A stretch of 64,000 nt of DNA. Source: Desulfocapsa sp. GTDB lineage: Bacteria > Desulfobacterota > Desulfobulbia > Desulfobulbales > Desulfocapsaceae. The DNA lies in NCBI GenBank assembly GCA_022712975.1, contig JAFLJO010000016.1, positions 1-64,000 of the forward strand. The letters are read 5' to 3'. The notes beneath the pieces were generated by a model. That model did not search any database. It saw nothing but the letters and a program-made list of their open reading frames with translations, and was not told the DNA's origin. The first letter of the stretch is position 1. Each line of letters opens with the position of its first letter. This document shows positions 45,075 through 55,194 of the stretch, in pieces. The position numbers and the translations under genes are program-made.

Positions 45075-46487
45075 TTACATTATCGTCTGAACAACCGTTG
45101 TTGCAAAATCAATAAATAACTGCGGTGTCACACCCATAATGAGAATACCAGCCAGAAGGAAAACGGCTGTTACATTGGTGAGCATTGAAGGATTCACAAT
45201 AGCACGTTCTGCTGGATCACTGGTGTAGGCCACACGAATTACAGACAGGTAGTAATAAATGGCAATGGCAGTGTTAAGTGCTCCCAGGATAACGATCAGC
45301 AGGTAGCCTTCTTTTAGTGCTCCAGTCAGTAATATGAATTTGCCCATAAAGCCGACAAATGGCGGGATTCCAGCAAGGGCAAACATTCCAACTGCAAGGG
45401 TGAAAGCCATAATGGGTGAGCGTTTATGCAATCCTGAAAGGTCTTCAATCAGCACATTGTCACCCTTCTCGGAAACGGTACAGATAACGAGAAAACAGGC
45501 CAGGTTCATCAGTACATATCCAATGATATAGTAAATAGCATTGGAATATCCAGTAATCTGGAAAGTAAGGATACCGAGTAAAACAAAACCTGCGTGGGCA
45601 ATACCTGAGAATCCAAGCATACGTTTAACATCTTTTTGCACAAGTGCTGAAAGATTTCCGTAAAACATGGAAGCAATAGCACAAACCATAAGAACAGTTA
45701 CAATTACCTGACCTTCACCAGTGATAGGACTAATAAACCGAATGAGCATCGCAACTGCAGCAATTTTGGGGACTGATGCAATAAATGCTGTGGTTTCGTT
45801 GGAGGCACCTTCATATACATCCGGTACCCAGAAGTGGAATGGGAAAAGTGCAAGTTTAAAAAAGAATCCAGCAAGTACCATCATCATGGCAATCACTGCT
45901 GCAGGATTATTCCACATGGTGGATAGTTTTGCCATAACAACTGGAAGTTCGGTGGAACCGGTGAGGCCATACATATAACTCATACCAAAGAGCATAAATC
46001 CTGTGGCAATTACTCCAAAGAGAAGATATTTGATACCTGCTTCCATTTGAAATCTGAACTTTCCTTCATCGTCACGCATGGCAACCATGATGTACGTAGC
46101 AAATGAAGCAAATTCCAAAGTAATGAAGATGGTAAGTAATTCGACGCTTGATACAAGCATCATAAGGCCGAGTGTACTGCTAAACATGAAGAGATAGTAC
46201 TCAGGCTGTACTTTAGGTGAAATTCCTTTGAGTTTACTACCCAATAGAATAACAATCAGCATTGCCCCGGCGATCAGGATTTTAAAGACCTGAGAGAAGA
46301 GATCGACCTGATAAGCATTGAATAAATGCATTCCGGTTTGGCCGTAGCTGAGAAGAGAAGCTATAAAGACGGCGAAACCGAGTCCAATGACAATATTTCT
46401 GGTAGTATCACTATTGACTTTGCAGAGGCTTACTGTAAAGAAGGTAAGGATTGCAGCCAACAGTGTTAACTCAGGGAGAAAATGCAT
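45075..46487 (-). CDS. nuoN: Complex I subunit NuoN
   Basis: The 470-residue membrane protein is one of four antiporter-like subunits in this locus. It has about 13-14 helices. Family features are LFSSTLGLMMLVSSVELLTIFITLEFASFATYIM, KLALFPFHFWVPDVYEGASNETTAFIA and the LGFSGIAHAGFVLLG region, with the conserved Lys/Glu residues of the proton channel. It should translocate protons within complex I. It is last in the operon, before a terminator, and follows nuoM by 115 bases in which I see nothing else. Confidence 0.92.
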   Translation of the reverse strand: MHFLPELTLLAAILTFFTVSLCKVNSDTTRNIVIGLGFAVFIASLLSYGQTGMHLFNAYQVDLFSQVFKILIAGAMLIVILLGSKLKGISPKVQPEYYLFMFSSTLGLMMLVSSVELLTIFITLEFASFATYIMVAMRDDEGKFRFQMEAGIKYLLFGVIATGFMLFGMSYMYGLTGSTELPVVMAKLSTMWNNPAAVIAMMMVLAGFFFKLALFPFHFWVPDVYEGASNETTAFIASVPKIAAVAMLIRFISPITGEGQVIVTVLMVCAIASMFYGNLSALVQKDVKRMLGFSGIAHAGFVLLGILTFQITGYSNAIYYIIGYVLMNLACFLVICTVSEKGDNVLIEDLSGLHKRSPIMAFTLAVGMFALAGIPPFVGFMGKFILLTGALKEGYLLIVILGALNTAIAIYYYLSVIRVAYTSDPAERAIVNPSMLTNVTAVFLLAGILIMGVTPQLFIDFATTVVQTIM

Positions 46488-46602
46488 TTTTTATACCTTT
46501 TGCGAAACGTTAATAAAGAACGCTGTTACTATATAATTGAATCTGTTATCACAGCTGCCTGGGAGTCGGAGATTGTCCGAAAGGGTATTTCCAGACAGGT
46601 AC

Positions 46603-48096
46603 CTAGTTGTGCAAACCATGGTAATTATTTAATAAATTTTCCACACTTACGTGGATAACATCGATAAATGGCTGTGCATCAAGTCCAATCCAGAATACGA
46701 AGAAGAGGAAAGGGCTAAGGATCATGATCTCACGAACACTAATATCTTTCATCATTGTTTGATCAGGATTGTTTGTTCCACCCCAGACGATTTTCTGTAA
46801 CATGCGGAGCATATAGGCAGCAGCAAGTACGGCACCGGGGATAGCGGCCAATGCCAGCCAGATCGAGTGTTCAAAAGCACCAACAAGGATCAGGAACTCA
46901 CCAACAAAACTATTGGTTCCCGGAAAGGCAAATGCTGAGAGTGTGAAGAAGGTAAGGAATGTCACAAAAATCGGCATTTGCTTACCTAGCCCGGCTGCAT
47001 CACTAAGTTCTCTTGAATGGTTACGCTCATAGATCATTCCGATACAGAGAAAGAGTGCCCCTGTTGTTATGCCATGATTGATCATTTGGAGGATGGCACC
47101 TTCGACACCAGCGGTGTTAAGAACAAAGATACCAAGAGTCACAAAACCCATATGCCCAACCGATGAATAGGCTATCAGTTTTTTCATATCACTTTGGGCG
47201 AGTGCCGTAAAACCACCATATATAATACCGGCTATAGATAACCAGAGTATGGCAGGAGCCAGCAGCATCGTAGCTTCAGGTGTGATGGGAATTGCAAAGC
47301 GAAGAAAACCGTAGGTTCCCATTTTGAGAAGAACCGATGCAAGTATTACAGAACCGGCAGTTGGGGCTTCAACATGTGCAGCGGGTAGCCATGTGTGGAA
47401 AGGAAACATGGGAACCTTGATGGCAAATGCAAGAAAGAATGCCAGAAACAAAAAGATTTGTGCAGTGCTTGAATAGTTCTGCCACATCATATCCGGGATA
47501 AAAAAGCTGTTACCGTTGTTAATATAGAGCCAGATTATGGCAACAAGTAACATGACAGAGCCGGCAAGAGTATAAAGAAAGAACTTAATAGATGCATAGA
47601 TCCTCCGTGGTCCACCCCAGATGGCGATAAGCAGATACATTGGGATAAGCATTGCTTCCCAGAAGATGTAGAACAGAACCAAGTCAAGAGCCATAAACAC
47701 GCCGAGCATGGCACATTCCATAATCAGCAGACAGACCATAAATGCCTGCACTCTGGTTTTAATGTAATTCCAGGAAGCAAGTACACAGAGGGGCATGATA
47801 AAGGTGGTCAGCATGATAAGCAGGATCGATATCCCATCTACTCCGACAACATACTGGATGTTCAACGATTTAATCCAGCTGACTTGTTCTACAAATTGAT
47901 AATTGCTGGTGGAGATGTCAAATGCTAAAATCAAGGGGATGGAAAGGAGTGCCGTAAGCGTGGTGATGCCAAGTGCCCAGTATTTTGCAAAGATTTCATT
48001 CCGTACAAAGAGCAATAGTACAGCTCCTGCTAAGGGCAGGAAAATCAGCGTGCTCAGAATGTGTGGATAATCTGGATTGATTAGTAGTTGATCCAT
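46603..48096 (-). CDS. nuoM: Complex I subunit NuoM
   Basis: The 497-residue antiporter-like subunit has about 14 helices and the typical NuoM features: VVGVDGISILLIMLTTFIMPL, FYIFWEAMLIPMYLLIAIWGGPRRIYASIKFFLYTLAGS, HTWLPAAHVEAPTAGSVILA and MAYSSVGHMGFV-type motif (IAYSSVGHMGFVTLG). The essential Glu and Lys residues of the proton path are visible within these segments. It follows the NuoL-like gene by 70 bases; GAGG precedes its ATG. Confidence 0.93.
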   Translation of the reverse strand: MDQLLINPDYPHILSTLIFLPLAGAVLLLFVRNEIFAKYWALGITTLTALLSIPLILAFDISTSNYQFVEQVSWIKSLNIQYVVGVDGISILLIMLTTFIMPLCVLASWNYIKTRVQAFMVCLLIMECAMLGVFMALDLVLFYIFWEAMLIPMYLLIAIWGGPRRIYASIKFFLYTLAGSVMLLVAIIWLYINNGNSFFIPDMMWQNYSSTAQIFLFLAFFLAFAIKVPMFPFHTWLPAAHVEAPTAGSVILASVLLKMGTYGFLRFAIPITPEATMLLAPAILWLSIAGIIYGGFTALAQSDMKKLIAYSSVGHMGFVTLGIFVLNTAGVEGAILQMINHGITTGALFLCIGMIYERNHSRELSDAAGLGKQMPIFVTFLTFFTLSAFAFPGTNSFVGEFLILVGAFEHSIWLALAAIPGAVLAAAYMLRMLQKIVWGGTNNPDQTMMKDISVREIMILSPFLFFVFWIGLDAQPFIDVIHVSVENLLNNYHGLHN

Positions 48097-48166
48097 TTCC
48101 AGTGTTCCTCGATATCAGTTTATTTGTTTGTTACGGTGCAAAAAAAAAAGCACATTCAAAGTGTCG

Positions 48167-49954
48167 TTAGAGCCAAACGTAGCCCGCTAAGAGAATGGCT
48201 ACAAAAGAGACTGTATAGTAGATGGTATATTGGATCTCACCGCGCTGCAGGACAATGGCGATTCTGCGACCAATTGCACGAACACATCGGGCAGTTCCAT
48301 CAACTACGCCATCAATGCCATGCCAGTCAAACCATGACCAGAAGGCTGATGTTGTCATGAGACAGTTGGTACCAACGGTTTTGTAGCACTTCCCAAGTGA
48401 GTTGTCCAGCCATTGCAAGGGGTTGTCAACAGTCCAGTAGAAGGCTCGTCCACCCATGCGATAAAACCAATCCATATCAAGGCTAATGGTATCTTTAGGC
48501 ACAATATATTTGCGGAGCATAAAGAACCCAAAGGCGGTGAAGGCCATAATCTGCAAGACCTCACTGATATGGTAGGCACTGTAAGGATTAAATACGACTT
48601 CTGTATTTGGCAACATATTGTACAGAAATGGTGTGTAAACTCCAAGAAAGATGCAGAAAAATCCGCCAATGGCCATGGCAAGCTGCATATTCCAGCTTGG
48701 ATCCTGAGCTTTTTCCCACGTCTCTTTGGAGCAGTTGTTGTCTCCAAAAAAGAGAAGGTAGGGGAGTCTCAGGCCAGCGGCAAGAAATGTTCCTGCTGAT
48801 ACAAAAATCAGTGCAAACGCTACCCAGTAAAGGTGTGTTTCAAAGGCAGCAGCAACGATCATGGACTTAGAAACAAACCCTGACATCAGCGGGAGTCCAG
48901 AAACGGCAAGCCCACCAATAAGCAGAAAGACCATGGTTATCGGCATCTTTTTATAGAGACCACCAAGTTGAGTAAGTTTCTGTTTTCCGGTTGCGGTTAA
49001 GATTGCCCCCGCCGCCATAAAGAGCAGTCCTTTGTACAGGATATGAGCGAACGCGTGGGCAGAGGCACCGTTAATGGCCAAGCTGGTTCCAATACCAACA
49101 GCTGCGACCATATACCCTACCTGTGACACAATTTCCCAGCCGAGGAGTTTGCGGACATCATTTTCTATCATCGCATAGATGATGCCGTAAATTGCCATAA
49201 AAACACCAAGATATATCAGCACTTCAAATCCGGAACAGCTACGAATAAGGGTGTACACAGCGGTTTTGGTTGTAAAGGCACACATAAATACCGCACCAAT
49301 TGCTGTTGCCTTAGAGTAGGCATCCGGTAGCCATGAATGAAGCGGTGGAACAGCAGCATTCAGCATAAGACCGGCCATAATCAGCCAGGTGTAAAGTTCG
49401 GGCGATGAAACATTCATCTGATCAAAGCTAAGGTCACCTGTTGCCTGATACCGGAGAACAAATCCCATTAGAAGAATTATTCCGCCGAAGGTATGCACCA
49501 GAATATACCGGTAACCAGCAGCAAGTGCTTCTTTGTCTTTTCTTGCCCATATCAGGAAGGTTGAGGCAAAGGCCATCATTTCCCAGAACAGGAAGAGGGT
49601 GAGAAAATCACCGGCATAAATGGCACCGAGTGACCCTGCAACATAAATCCAGGCTGCAACATGTTGCCATTCATCTTTAACATGCATACCGTAAATGGTA
49701 CCAATAATGGCCATCAACGCCATGATAAAGGCAAAGATGGTGGAAAGACGATCAACACGACCAAAGGTCAGTTCCCAGTTCATAAACTGGAAAACACCAT
49801 AGGTACCTGCATTCTGGCTCAGATAGATAACACTGATAAAAGTCAGCAGGGGAACCAAAAACATAAAAGGCTTACGGAACGGTCCTCTTATCATTGGCAG
49901 CAGACAGGCACCTACTATCATAATGAGTGCCGGGTGTATAAAACTAATTGTCAT
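48167..49954 (-). CDS. NuoL/Mrp-type antiporter-like subunit (595 aa)
   Basis: The start chosen is ATG 49954 (GAGAGG a few bases upstream), giving 595 residues. The core has the antiporter-like motifs FWEMMAFASTFLIWARKD, AVPPLHSWLPDAYSKATAIGAVF, WEIVSQVGYMVAAVGIG, HILYKGLLFMAAGAIL. The C-terminal 150 residues carry extra helices and a linker (SLDMDWFYRMGGRAFYWTV), as in NuoL-like or Mrp/Hyf-type subunits, but without an obvious NuoL lateral helix that I can prove. It occupies the NuoL position. Its beginning overlaps the end of the small 83-residue gene. Confidence 0.85.
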   Translation of the reverse strand: MTISFIHPALIMIVGACLLPMIRGPFRKPFMFLVPLLTFISVIYLSQNAGTYGVFQFMNWELTFGRVDRLSTIFAFIMALMAIIGTIYGMHVKDEWQHVAAWIYVAGSLGAIYAGDFLTLFLFWEMMAFASTFLIWARKDKEALAAGYRYILVHTFGGIILLMGFVLRYQATGDLSFDQMNVSSPELYTWLIMAGLMLNAAVPPLHSWLPDAYSKATAIGAVFMCAFTTKTAVYTLIRSCSGFEVLIYLGVFMAIYGIIYAMIENDVRKLLGWEIVSQVGYMVAAVGIGTSLAINGASAHAFAHILYKGLLFMAAGAILTATGKQKLTQLGGLYKKMPITMVFLLIGGLAVSGLPLMSGFVSKSMIVAAAFETHLYWVAFALIFVSAGTFLAAGLRLPYLLFFGDNNCSKETWEKAQDPSWNMQLAMAIGGFFCIFLGVYTPFLYNMLPNTEVVFNPYSAYHISEVLQIMAFTAFGFFMLRKYIVPKDTISLDMDWFYRMGGRAFYWTVDNPLQWLDNSLGKCYKTVGTNCLMTTSAFWSWFDWHGIDGVVDGTARCVRAIGRRIAIVLQRGEIQYTIYYTVSFVAILLAGYVWL

Positions 49955-50195
49955 AATAATCCTCTCTGGTCTGGATACCGCTTTTGCCAAACCATCTGGC
50001 TACCATAATGACAATGGCACAGCTACAGAGTCCAAAGAGTGACCAGAATCCTGGTATCATTTCTTCTGCCCAACTATGAGCGTAGCTTTTGTCCACGGTC
50101 ATGCTCCAGATTACTATGAAGATCATAACTCCATAGCAACAATAAATTACCTTCTGCAACCGATCCCGAAGATAGTCGATCATATTTATAATCAT
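49944..50195 (-). CDS. Small membrane protein within nuo locus
   Basis: The 83-residue protein has two predicted helices (VIYCCYGVMIFIVIWSMTV and IPGFWSLFGLCSCAIVIMVA). Its ATG overlaps the stop of the preceding MrpD-like gene (ATGA), and its end overlaps the next start by 11 bases, so it is truly part of the operon. I recognise no family. It may be an accessory complex I subunit, in the place where other complexes have small Mrp-type subunits; this is inference. Confidence 0.75.
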   Translation of the reverse strand: MIINMIDYLRDRLQKVIYCCYGVMIFIVIWSMTVDKSYAHSWAEEMIPGFWSLFGLCSCAIVIMVARWFGKSGIQTREDYYDN

Positions 50196-51688
50196 CCTGT
50201 CACCGTCCTTACAAATTGCATCATAAAGTTAGGGAAGATACCAAGTAACACTGATATTAAACATGCAATCATTATAGGGATGAGCATGGTTAGTGGTGCT
50301 TCCTTGATCCCTTGGTATGTTTCACCTGTCGGACGTTTCCCAAAAAATGCCTTATAAGTGACTGGGGCAAAATACCCGACATTAAGCATGGTTGAAGCAA
50401 TCAGGATAAGGAGTATTCCCATTTGATGGGCTTCCATGGAACCAACAAGCAGGTTCCATTTTGTAACAAATCCTGCAACCGGCGGAGCACCGATCATGGA
50501 GAGGGAAGCTATAAAGAAGCAGGCGAACGTTATCGGCATGGTCTTGCCAAGCCCCCCCATCTCTGAAATATCTTTTTTGTGTGCGGCTATCATAATCGCC
50601 CCTGCACAGAAAAAGAGTGTGATTTTTGCAAATGCGTGATTCACGATATGAATGAGCCCACCTTCAATTCCAGAGGGAGTGAGTAATGCTACACCAAGAA
50701 TAATATAGGAAAGCTGAGATATGGTCGAATACGCAAGCCTCTCTTTTAAGTTGTTCTTGCAGAGGGCTAGAATAGATGCTGCAAGTATTGTAAATCCGAC
50801 AAAGTAAGCGGTTGGAATACCAAGGTTCAAGGCCTGCATGGTATCTGTACCAAAAACATAGAGCATGGTACGGGTTGTACAGAAGACACCAACCTTAACA
50901 ACTGCAACTGCATGGAGGAGTGCTGAGACCGGGGTCGGAGCAACCATGGCACCAGGGAGCCAATGGTGGAATGGCATAATACCATTCTTGGCAAACCCGA
51001 AGATGCAGAAGATATAAAGCATGATCACTACCCAGTTTTGGATATTGCCCGAAGAGAGACCATCAGTGAAAAGTCCTTCTGATATGTTGGTTGGGAAATC
51101 AAGTGTTCCGGTGAGAACATAAATCAGGATGAGAGCAGGCAGCAGGAAGAGCTTGGCTGTGGTGGTTAGATAAATGATGTATTTCCTGGCACCCTCATAT
51201 CCTGCTTTATCCTGTGCATGGGCAACAAGTGGATATGTACAAACTGAAACAATCTCGTAAAAAAGATACATGGTAAAGAGGTTATCGGAAAAAGCCACAC
51301 CGATAGCACCAAAAATGGCGAGTGCAAAACAGGCATTAAATCGTGTCTGTGCATGTTCCTTGTGTGCCCGCATATAGCCTAGCGAATAAAAGACAGCAAT
51401 TGTCCACAGTGAAGAAGCGACGAGGGCGAAGATCATAGACATCGCATCTGCCCGAAGAGTCACCGTAAGGCCGGGTAATATAGTAAAAATATTATAGACA
51501 AGGATTTTGCCATCGAGAACTGCGGGAATCATTGAGGCAACAAGTAATAGTAGAACAACTGATGACACCGAAGAAATACCCTCACGGATATTCTCGTTTT
51601 TTCCCATAAGCATGACACCTACGGTGCCAATCAGTGGAACAAGAAGTGCAAGAAGTAGTTTTACGGAACTGATCGTTTGTATTTCCAT
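50192..51688 (-). CDS. MrpD/NuoL-like antiporter subunit (498 aa)
   Basis: The 498-residue membrane protein has about 14 helices and the motifs TMYLFYEIVSVCTYPLVAHAQD, GIMPFHHWLPGAMVAPTPVSALLHAVAVVKVG, YSTISQLSYIILGVALL and HIVNHAFAKITLFFCAGAI. Its closest type is the MrpD/antiporter D-like branch rather than canonical NuoL, M or N. It lies between nuoK and the small gene. Together with the 595-residue subunit, NuoM and NuoN, it gives four antiporter-like subunits rather than the standard three. Confidence 0.85.
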   Translation of the reverse strand: MEIQTISSVKLLLALLVPLIGTVGVMLMGKNENIREGISSVSSVVLLLLVASMIPAVLDGKILVYNIFTILPGLTVTLRADAMSMIFALVASSLWTIAVFYSLGYMRAHKEHAQTRFNACFALAIFGAIGVAFSDNLFTMYLFYEIVSVCTYPLVAHAQDKAGYEGARKYIIYLTTTAKLFLLPALILIYVLTGTLDFPTNISEGLFTDGLSSGNIQNWVVIMLYIFCIFGFAKNGIMPFHHWLPGAMVAPTPVSALLHAVAVVKVGVFCTTRTMLYVFGTDTMQALNLGIPTAYFVGFTILAASILALCKNNLKERLAYSTISQLSYIILGVALLTPSGIEGGLIHIVNHAFAKITLFFCAGAIMIAAHKKDISEMGGLGKTMPITFACFFIASLSMIGAPPVAGFVTKWNLLVGSMEAHQMGILLILIASTMLNVGYFAPVTYKAFFGKRPTGETYQGIKEAPLTMLIPIMIACLISVLLGIFPNFMMQFVRTVTG

Positions 51689-51714
51689 GACAGAGGTTCC
51701 TTTTTCCTGGCCTT

Positions 51715-52041
51715 TTAACCTTTAAGGTCGACAATATCTGTGGCGTCGACTGATTTGTAATTTCGATATATTGCAATGGTAATACTGAGACCTATGGTAG
51801 CTTCAGCAGTGGCAATGGCCATAATAAACAGGGTAAATATCTGTCCTACGGTGGGGTCAGGAGCAGTGAATCTGTTAAAGGCCATAAAGTTAATGGCTGC
51901 TGCCGCAAGAATAAGCTCTGAGGCAATTAGCATTCCAATAAGAGTTCTTCGAGTCATGAGACCGTACATGCCCATTCCAAAAAGGACTGCGGCAAGAATA
52001 AGGTATGTGTTCAGGTCGTTATGAAGGTTGAGAATAGACAT
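51715..52041 (-). CDS. nuoK: Complex I subunit NuoK
   Basis: The 108-residue protein has three helices and the standard NuoK features: YLILAAVLFGMGMYGLMTRRTLIGMLIASELILAAAAINF, which carries the conserved Glu residues of the E-channel, and TLFIMAIATAEATIGLSITI. It begins one base before the nuoJ stop, in a continuous operon. Confidence 0.93.
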   Translation of the reverse strand: MSILNLHNDLNTYLILAAVLFGMGMYGLMTRRTLIGMLIASELILAAAAINFMAFNRFTAPDPTVGQIFTLFIMAIATAEATIGLSITIAIYRNYKSVDATDIVDLKG

Positions 52042-52608
52042 TTATTTGCTCCTTCCTTGACGTGCAATGATAAGTGCTCCGATGATTGCAATTAACAGGA
52101 CGACGGATATCAGTTTAAAGAGCACAGCATAGGTAGTGAGTAGTTCAATTCCTATCTGCTTTGCAGTCCCCATGTTTTCTTTTGGCAGAACATCAAACGA
52201 AGTGTTTACTGCAAGGCCAATCAAAGCAAATGTTATAAGACCAGCGGTAATTAAACCAAGAGGGCCACCTAATGCATTGGCAGGGCCATGTTTCCTGTCG
52301 TCTTCAGGGGCTGCAAGCATAACAGCGAAGGCAATGGTAATACACACAGCACCAACGTAGATGAGTAGCTGCATCATGGACAACAATGGTGAATTAAGGA
52401 AGTAGTAGATGGTGGCTATTCCAATAAAACAGAGAGCTAGTCCAGCTACCGCACGAACAAGCCGTTCTGCATTACAGGCCATAAATCCACCGATTATGGT
52501 GATTGTAAGTGAGAACAGGAAGACGATTCCGACAGCTGCATCACCATAGCCTGCAAATCCATCGGCCGTTAAAAAGCCAAGAATACCTGAGGCATCAGTT
52601 GGATTCAT
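52042..52608 (-). CDS. nuoJ: Complex I subunit NuoJ
   Basis: The 188-residue membrane protein shows five helices and NuoJ hallmarks: LALCFIGIATIYYFLNSPLLSMMQLLIYVGAVCITIAFAVML. The start overlaps the nuoI stop by four bases (ATGA), and it is directly followed by nuoK. Confidence 0.92.
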   Translation of the reverse strand: MNPTDASGILGFLTADGFAGYGDAAVGIVFLFSLTITIIGGFMACNAERLVRAVAGLALCFIGIATIYYFLNSPLLSMMQLLIYVGAVCITIAFAVMLAAPEDDRKHGPANALGGPLGLITAGLITFALIGLAVNTSFDVLPKENMGTAKQIGIELLTTYAVLFKLISVVLLIAIIGALIIARQGRSK

Positions 52609-53075
52609 GAGTTTCTCTCCTGCAACCTATTAAGAAGATCGAAATGGAAGTCTTCCTTGCGGGTAGAAACAAGGTTGTATTCCTGTGAAAAGGTGATGGC
52701 GTCAAAGTTACAGGACGTAACACATAGTCCGCAAAGGGAGCAGGTAGTGAAGTCGAGGTTGTACTTGGTGAGTACCTTCTTCTTTTTTGTCTTCATTTCA
52801 CCCTTAACTTCAACCTCATAAGCAACAGATTTTGAAGCAAGGCTGATACATCCTGACGGGCAGGCACGCTGACACATTCCGCAGGATATACATTTTGGTT
52901 TTCCTTCCTCGTTCTCAATCAGTTCAATATGGCCTCGATACCGTTTGCACATCTTTATGGTCTTGTACGGGTAGGGGACAGTGACAACTGGTTTGAAGAA
53001 TTCCCTGAACGTTATGCTAAGCCCTATGCAAAGACTCCACAATCCAGAGAAAATATCGTTAAAATAGGCACCCAT
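52605..53075 (-). CDS. nuoI: Complex I Fe-S subunit NuoI
   Basis: The 156-residue protein has two [4Fe-4S] motifs, CISCGMCQRACPSGC and CSLCGLCVTSCNF, which bind clusters N6a and N6b that link the input module to NuoB. An N-terminal amphipathic part (LSITFREFFKPVVTVPYPYK) lies on the membrane surface. The Lys-rich loop KTKKKKVLTKY between the clusters is longer than usual. It should be the point at which an external donor (ferredoxin or a soluble module) delivers electrons, since NuoE/F/G are missing here. Confidence 0.94.
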   Translation of the reverse strand: MGAYFNDIFSGLWSLCIGLSITFREFFKPVVTVPYPYKTIKMCKRYRGHIELIENEEGKPKCISCGMCQRACPSGCISLASKSVAYEVEVKGEMKTKKKKVLTKYNLDFTTCSLCGLCVTSCNFDAITFSQEYNLVSTRKEDFHFDLLNRLQERNS

Positions 53076-53076
53076 A

Positions 53077-54063
53077 TTAAAATACCTTCAGCAATCCGGC
53101 TGTAAGCAGCAGGTTAAAGAGTGTGATTGGAATCAATACCTTCCAACTCAGATTGAGTAGTCCATATATTGTTGTACGAGGAAATGTCCATCGAATCAAA
53201 ATAAAGGAAAAAATGAGAAAATAAATTTTAATTAGGAACCACCACACACCGGGGTAAAGCCCAAATGGACAGCCCCATCCACCTAAGAAGAGGATAGTGA
53301 TAAGGGATGTACCAATAACGATATGTGCGTACTCTGCCATAAAGAAGAGTCCAAACCCCATGCTTCCGTATTCTGTATGAAATCCTGCAACCAACTCACT
53401 CTCAGCTTCGCCAAGGTCAAATGGAGCCCTGTTGGTTTCAGCAAGGATGCAGATAAAGAAAATGAGAAAAGAAACGGGCATTAAAGGACTGGACAGTGAC
53501 GGTGTAATATTCCAGTTCCAGAAACCGCCAGCTTGGATACTGGCCATTTCATGCAGGTTGAGAGTACCTGTTATCAGAACGACGGTAAGCGCCGTAATAA
53601 ACAAGGGGACTTCGTAAGAAATAGCCTGAGAAACTGAACGAACAGATGCCATAACACTGTATTTGTTCCGTGAACCCCAGCCGGCAAACAGGATGGCCAT
53701 GCCACCAAGGGAGGCAAAACCGATAACCATCAACACTCCAACATTCATGGAGTGGGCAACAATGGTATTACTGAATGGTATGGTGACAAAGCTTGCGATC
53801 GCAGGAATCATGGTAAGAACAGGTGCTACCATAAAGAGAGCCTTATCGGCTCCTCCTGGAATCATTAGCTGCTTAGTCATCAGCTTAATACCATCGCAAG
53901 GTGGTTGCAGAAGGCCAAAAGGGCCGTTGACATTTGGACCTGGACGGCGTTGAATTCGTCCCGCCCCCCGACGCTCTGCCCAGACCAGATAGGCTGCGTT
54001 CAGTGCGGCAAAGGCAATGGCAGCAACAACGGCAGCCAGAACATTTAATATTGTTAAACTCAT
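53077..54063 (-). CDS. nuoH: Complex I subunit NuoH
   Basis: The 328-residue membrane protein is the link between the hydrophilic arm and the proton pumps, lining the quinone chamber. It has the invariant AERRGAGRIQRRPGPN loop and the FDLGEAESELVAGFHTEYGSMGF acid loop. Length and helices (about eight) are normal. It lies 13 bases after nuoD. Confidence 0.95.
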   Translation of the reverse strand: MSLTILNVLAAVVAAIAFAALNAAYLVWAERRGAGRIQRRPGPNVNGPFGLLQPPCDGIKLMTKQLMIPGGADKALFMVAPVLTMIPAIASFVTIPFSNTIVAHSMNVGVLMVIGFASLGGMAILFAGWGSRNKYSVMASVRSVSQAISYEVPLFITALTVVLITGTLNLHEMASIQAGGFWNWNITPSLSSPLMPVSFLIFFICILAETNRAPFDLGEAESELVAGFHTEYGSMGFGLFFMAEYAHIVIGTSLITILFLGGWGCPFGLYPGVWWFLIKIYFLIFSFILIRWTFPRTTIYGLLNLSWKVLIPITLFNLLLTAGLLKVF

Positions 54064-54075
54064 GCGACTACTCCC

Positions 54076-55194
54076 TTACCTGTCAATCTCAGGTATAACT
54101 AAGTCTAAGCTTCCCAGCATAGCGAGTGCATCCATCAGCAACATACCCTCACATGCCTCGTCAAAAAGACTCATATTTGAATACGTTGGAGAACGAAGTT
54201 TGAAGCGATAGGCGTTCTTGGTACCGTCACTTACAAGCCTGATACCAAAACTGCCTCGTGCTGTTTCAACCGCCTGGTAATAATCACCAACCGGAGGTTT
54301 AATCAGTTTTGGTTTTTTCGCGGGCATGATTGGCCCGTCCGGTAATTTATCAAGTCCCTGTTCAATAATACGCAGAGATTGTTCCATCTCATCCATGCGA
54401 ACCATGTAACGAGCCAGAGAGTCGCATTCGTGATAAACCGGTACGTCAAAATCAAAATCTGAATATACTGAGTAGGGTTCGTTTTTACGAACGTCGAAAT
54501 CAATTCCTGAACCACGGGCAACCGCTCCTGTTGCTCCATATTTACGACACATTTCAGCAGAAATCGGCCCGATACCTTCAAGGCGTTTTCTGAAAATGAT
54601 ATTGCCGGTAACCAGTGCCTCATATTTCTTTAATGACTTGCGCATCATTGGAATGATTGCTCTTGTCGCCTTGATGAAGTCGTCGTCTATATCATTAGCC
54701 ACTCCACCGAAGGAGTGATAACAATAGGTGAGGCGAGATCCGGTGATACCTTCCAGTGCATCGAGTATATATTCACGATCCTGAATGGCATACATAAGAG
54801 GCGTAAAACCTCCAAGATCCATAACAAATGCACCAAACCAAAAGAGATGTGATGCAATTCTGTTTAGCTCAACGGTGATTACCCTGATATATTCAGCACG
54901 TTCGGGAACTTCTATTCCCGCTGCACGTTCAATGGCCAGCACATGACAATGGGTGTAACCCATGGCTCCGAGATAATCGAGACGACTCAAATTTGGGAGA
55001 ACCTGTGGGTATGTTCTGTTTTCACCCATCAGCTCATGCATACGATGAATATAGCCAAGCACGGTTTCAGCTTTGACGATATACTCACCATCCATTTCCA
55101 TCTTTATCCGGAGAACACCATGGGTTGCAGGATGCTGTGGCCCGATGTTTAAGATAAAGGTTTCGTCCGGTTGGATTTGAATTGGTCCACTCAT
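54076..55194 (-). CDS. nuoD: Complex I subunit NuoD (49-kDa)
   Basis: The 372-residue protein lines the quinone site: GPQHPATHGVLRIKMEMDG with the His pair, YLGAMGYTHCHVLAIERAAG, and the C-terminus ending VIPEIDR. It lacks the [NiFe] cysteines, so it is a complex I and not a hydrogenase subunit. It overlaps nuoC by four bases (ATGA). NuoC and NuoD are separate, not fused. Confidence 0.95.
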   Translation of the reverse strand: MSGPIQIQPDETFILNIGPQHPATHGVLRIKMEMDGEYIVKAETVLGYIHRMHELMGENRTYPQVLPNLSRLDYLGAMGYTHCHVLAIERAAGIEVPERAEYIRVITVELNRIASHLFWFGAFVMDLGGFTPLMYAIQDREYILDALEGITGSRLTYCYHSFGGVANDIDDDFIKATRAIIPMMRKSLKKYEALVTGNIIFRKRLEGIGPISAEMCRKYGATGAVARGSGIDFDVRKNEPYSVYSDFDFDVPVYHECDSLARYMVRMDEMEQSLRIIEQGLDKLPDGPIMPAKKPKLIKPPVGDYYQAVETARGSFGIRLVSDGTKNAYRFKLRSPTYSNMSLFDEACEGMLLMDALAMLGSLDLVIPEIDR

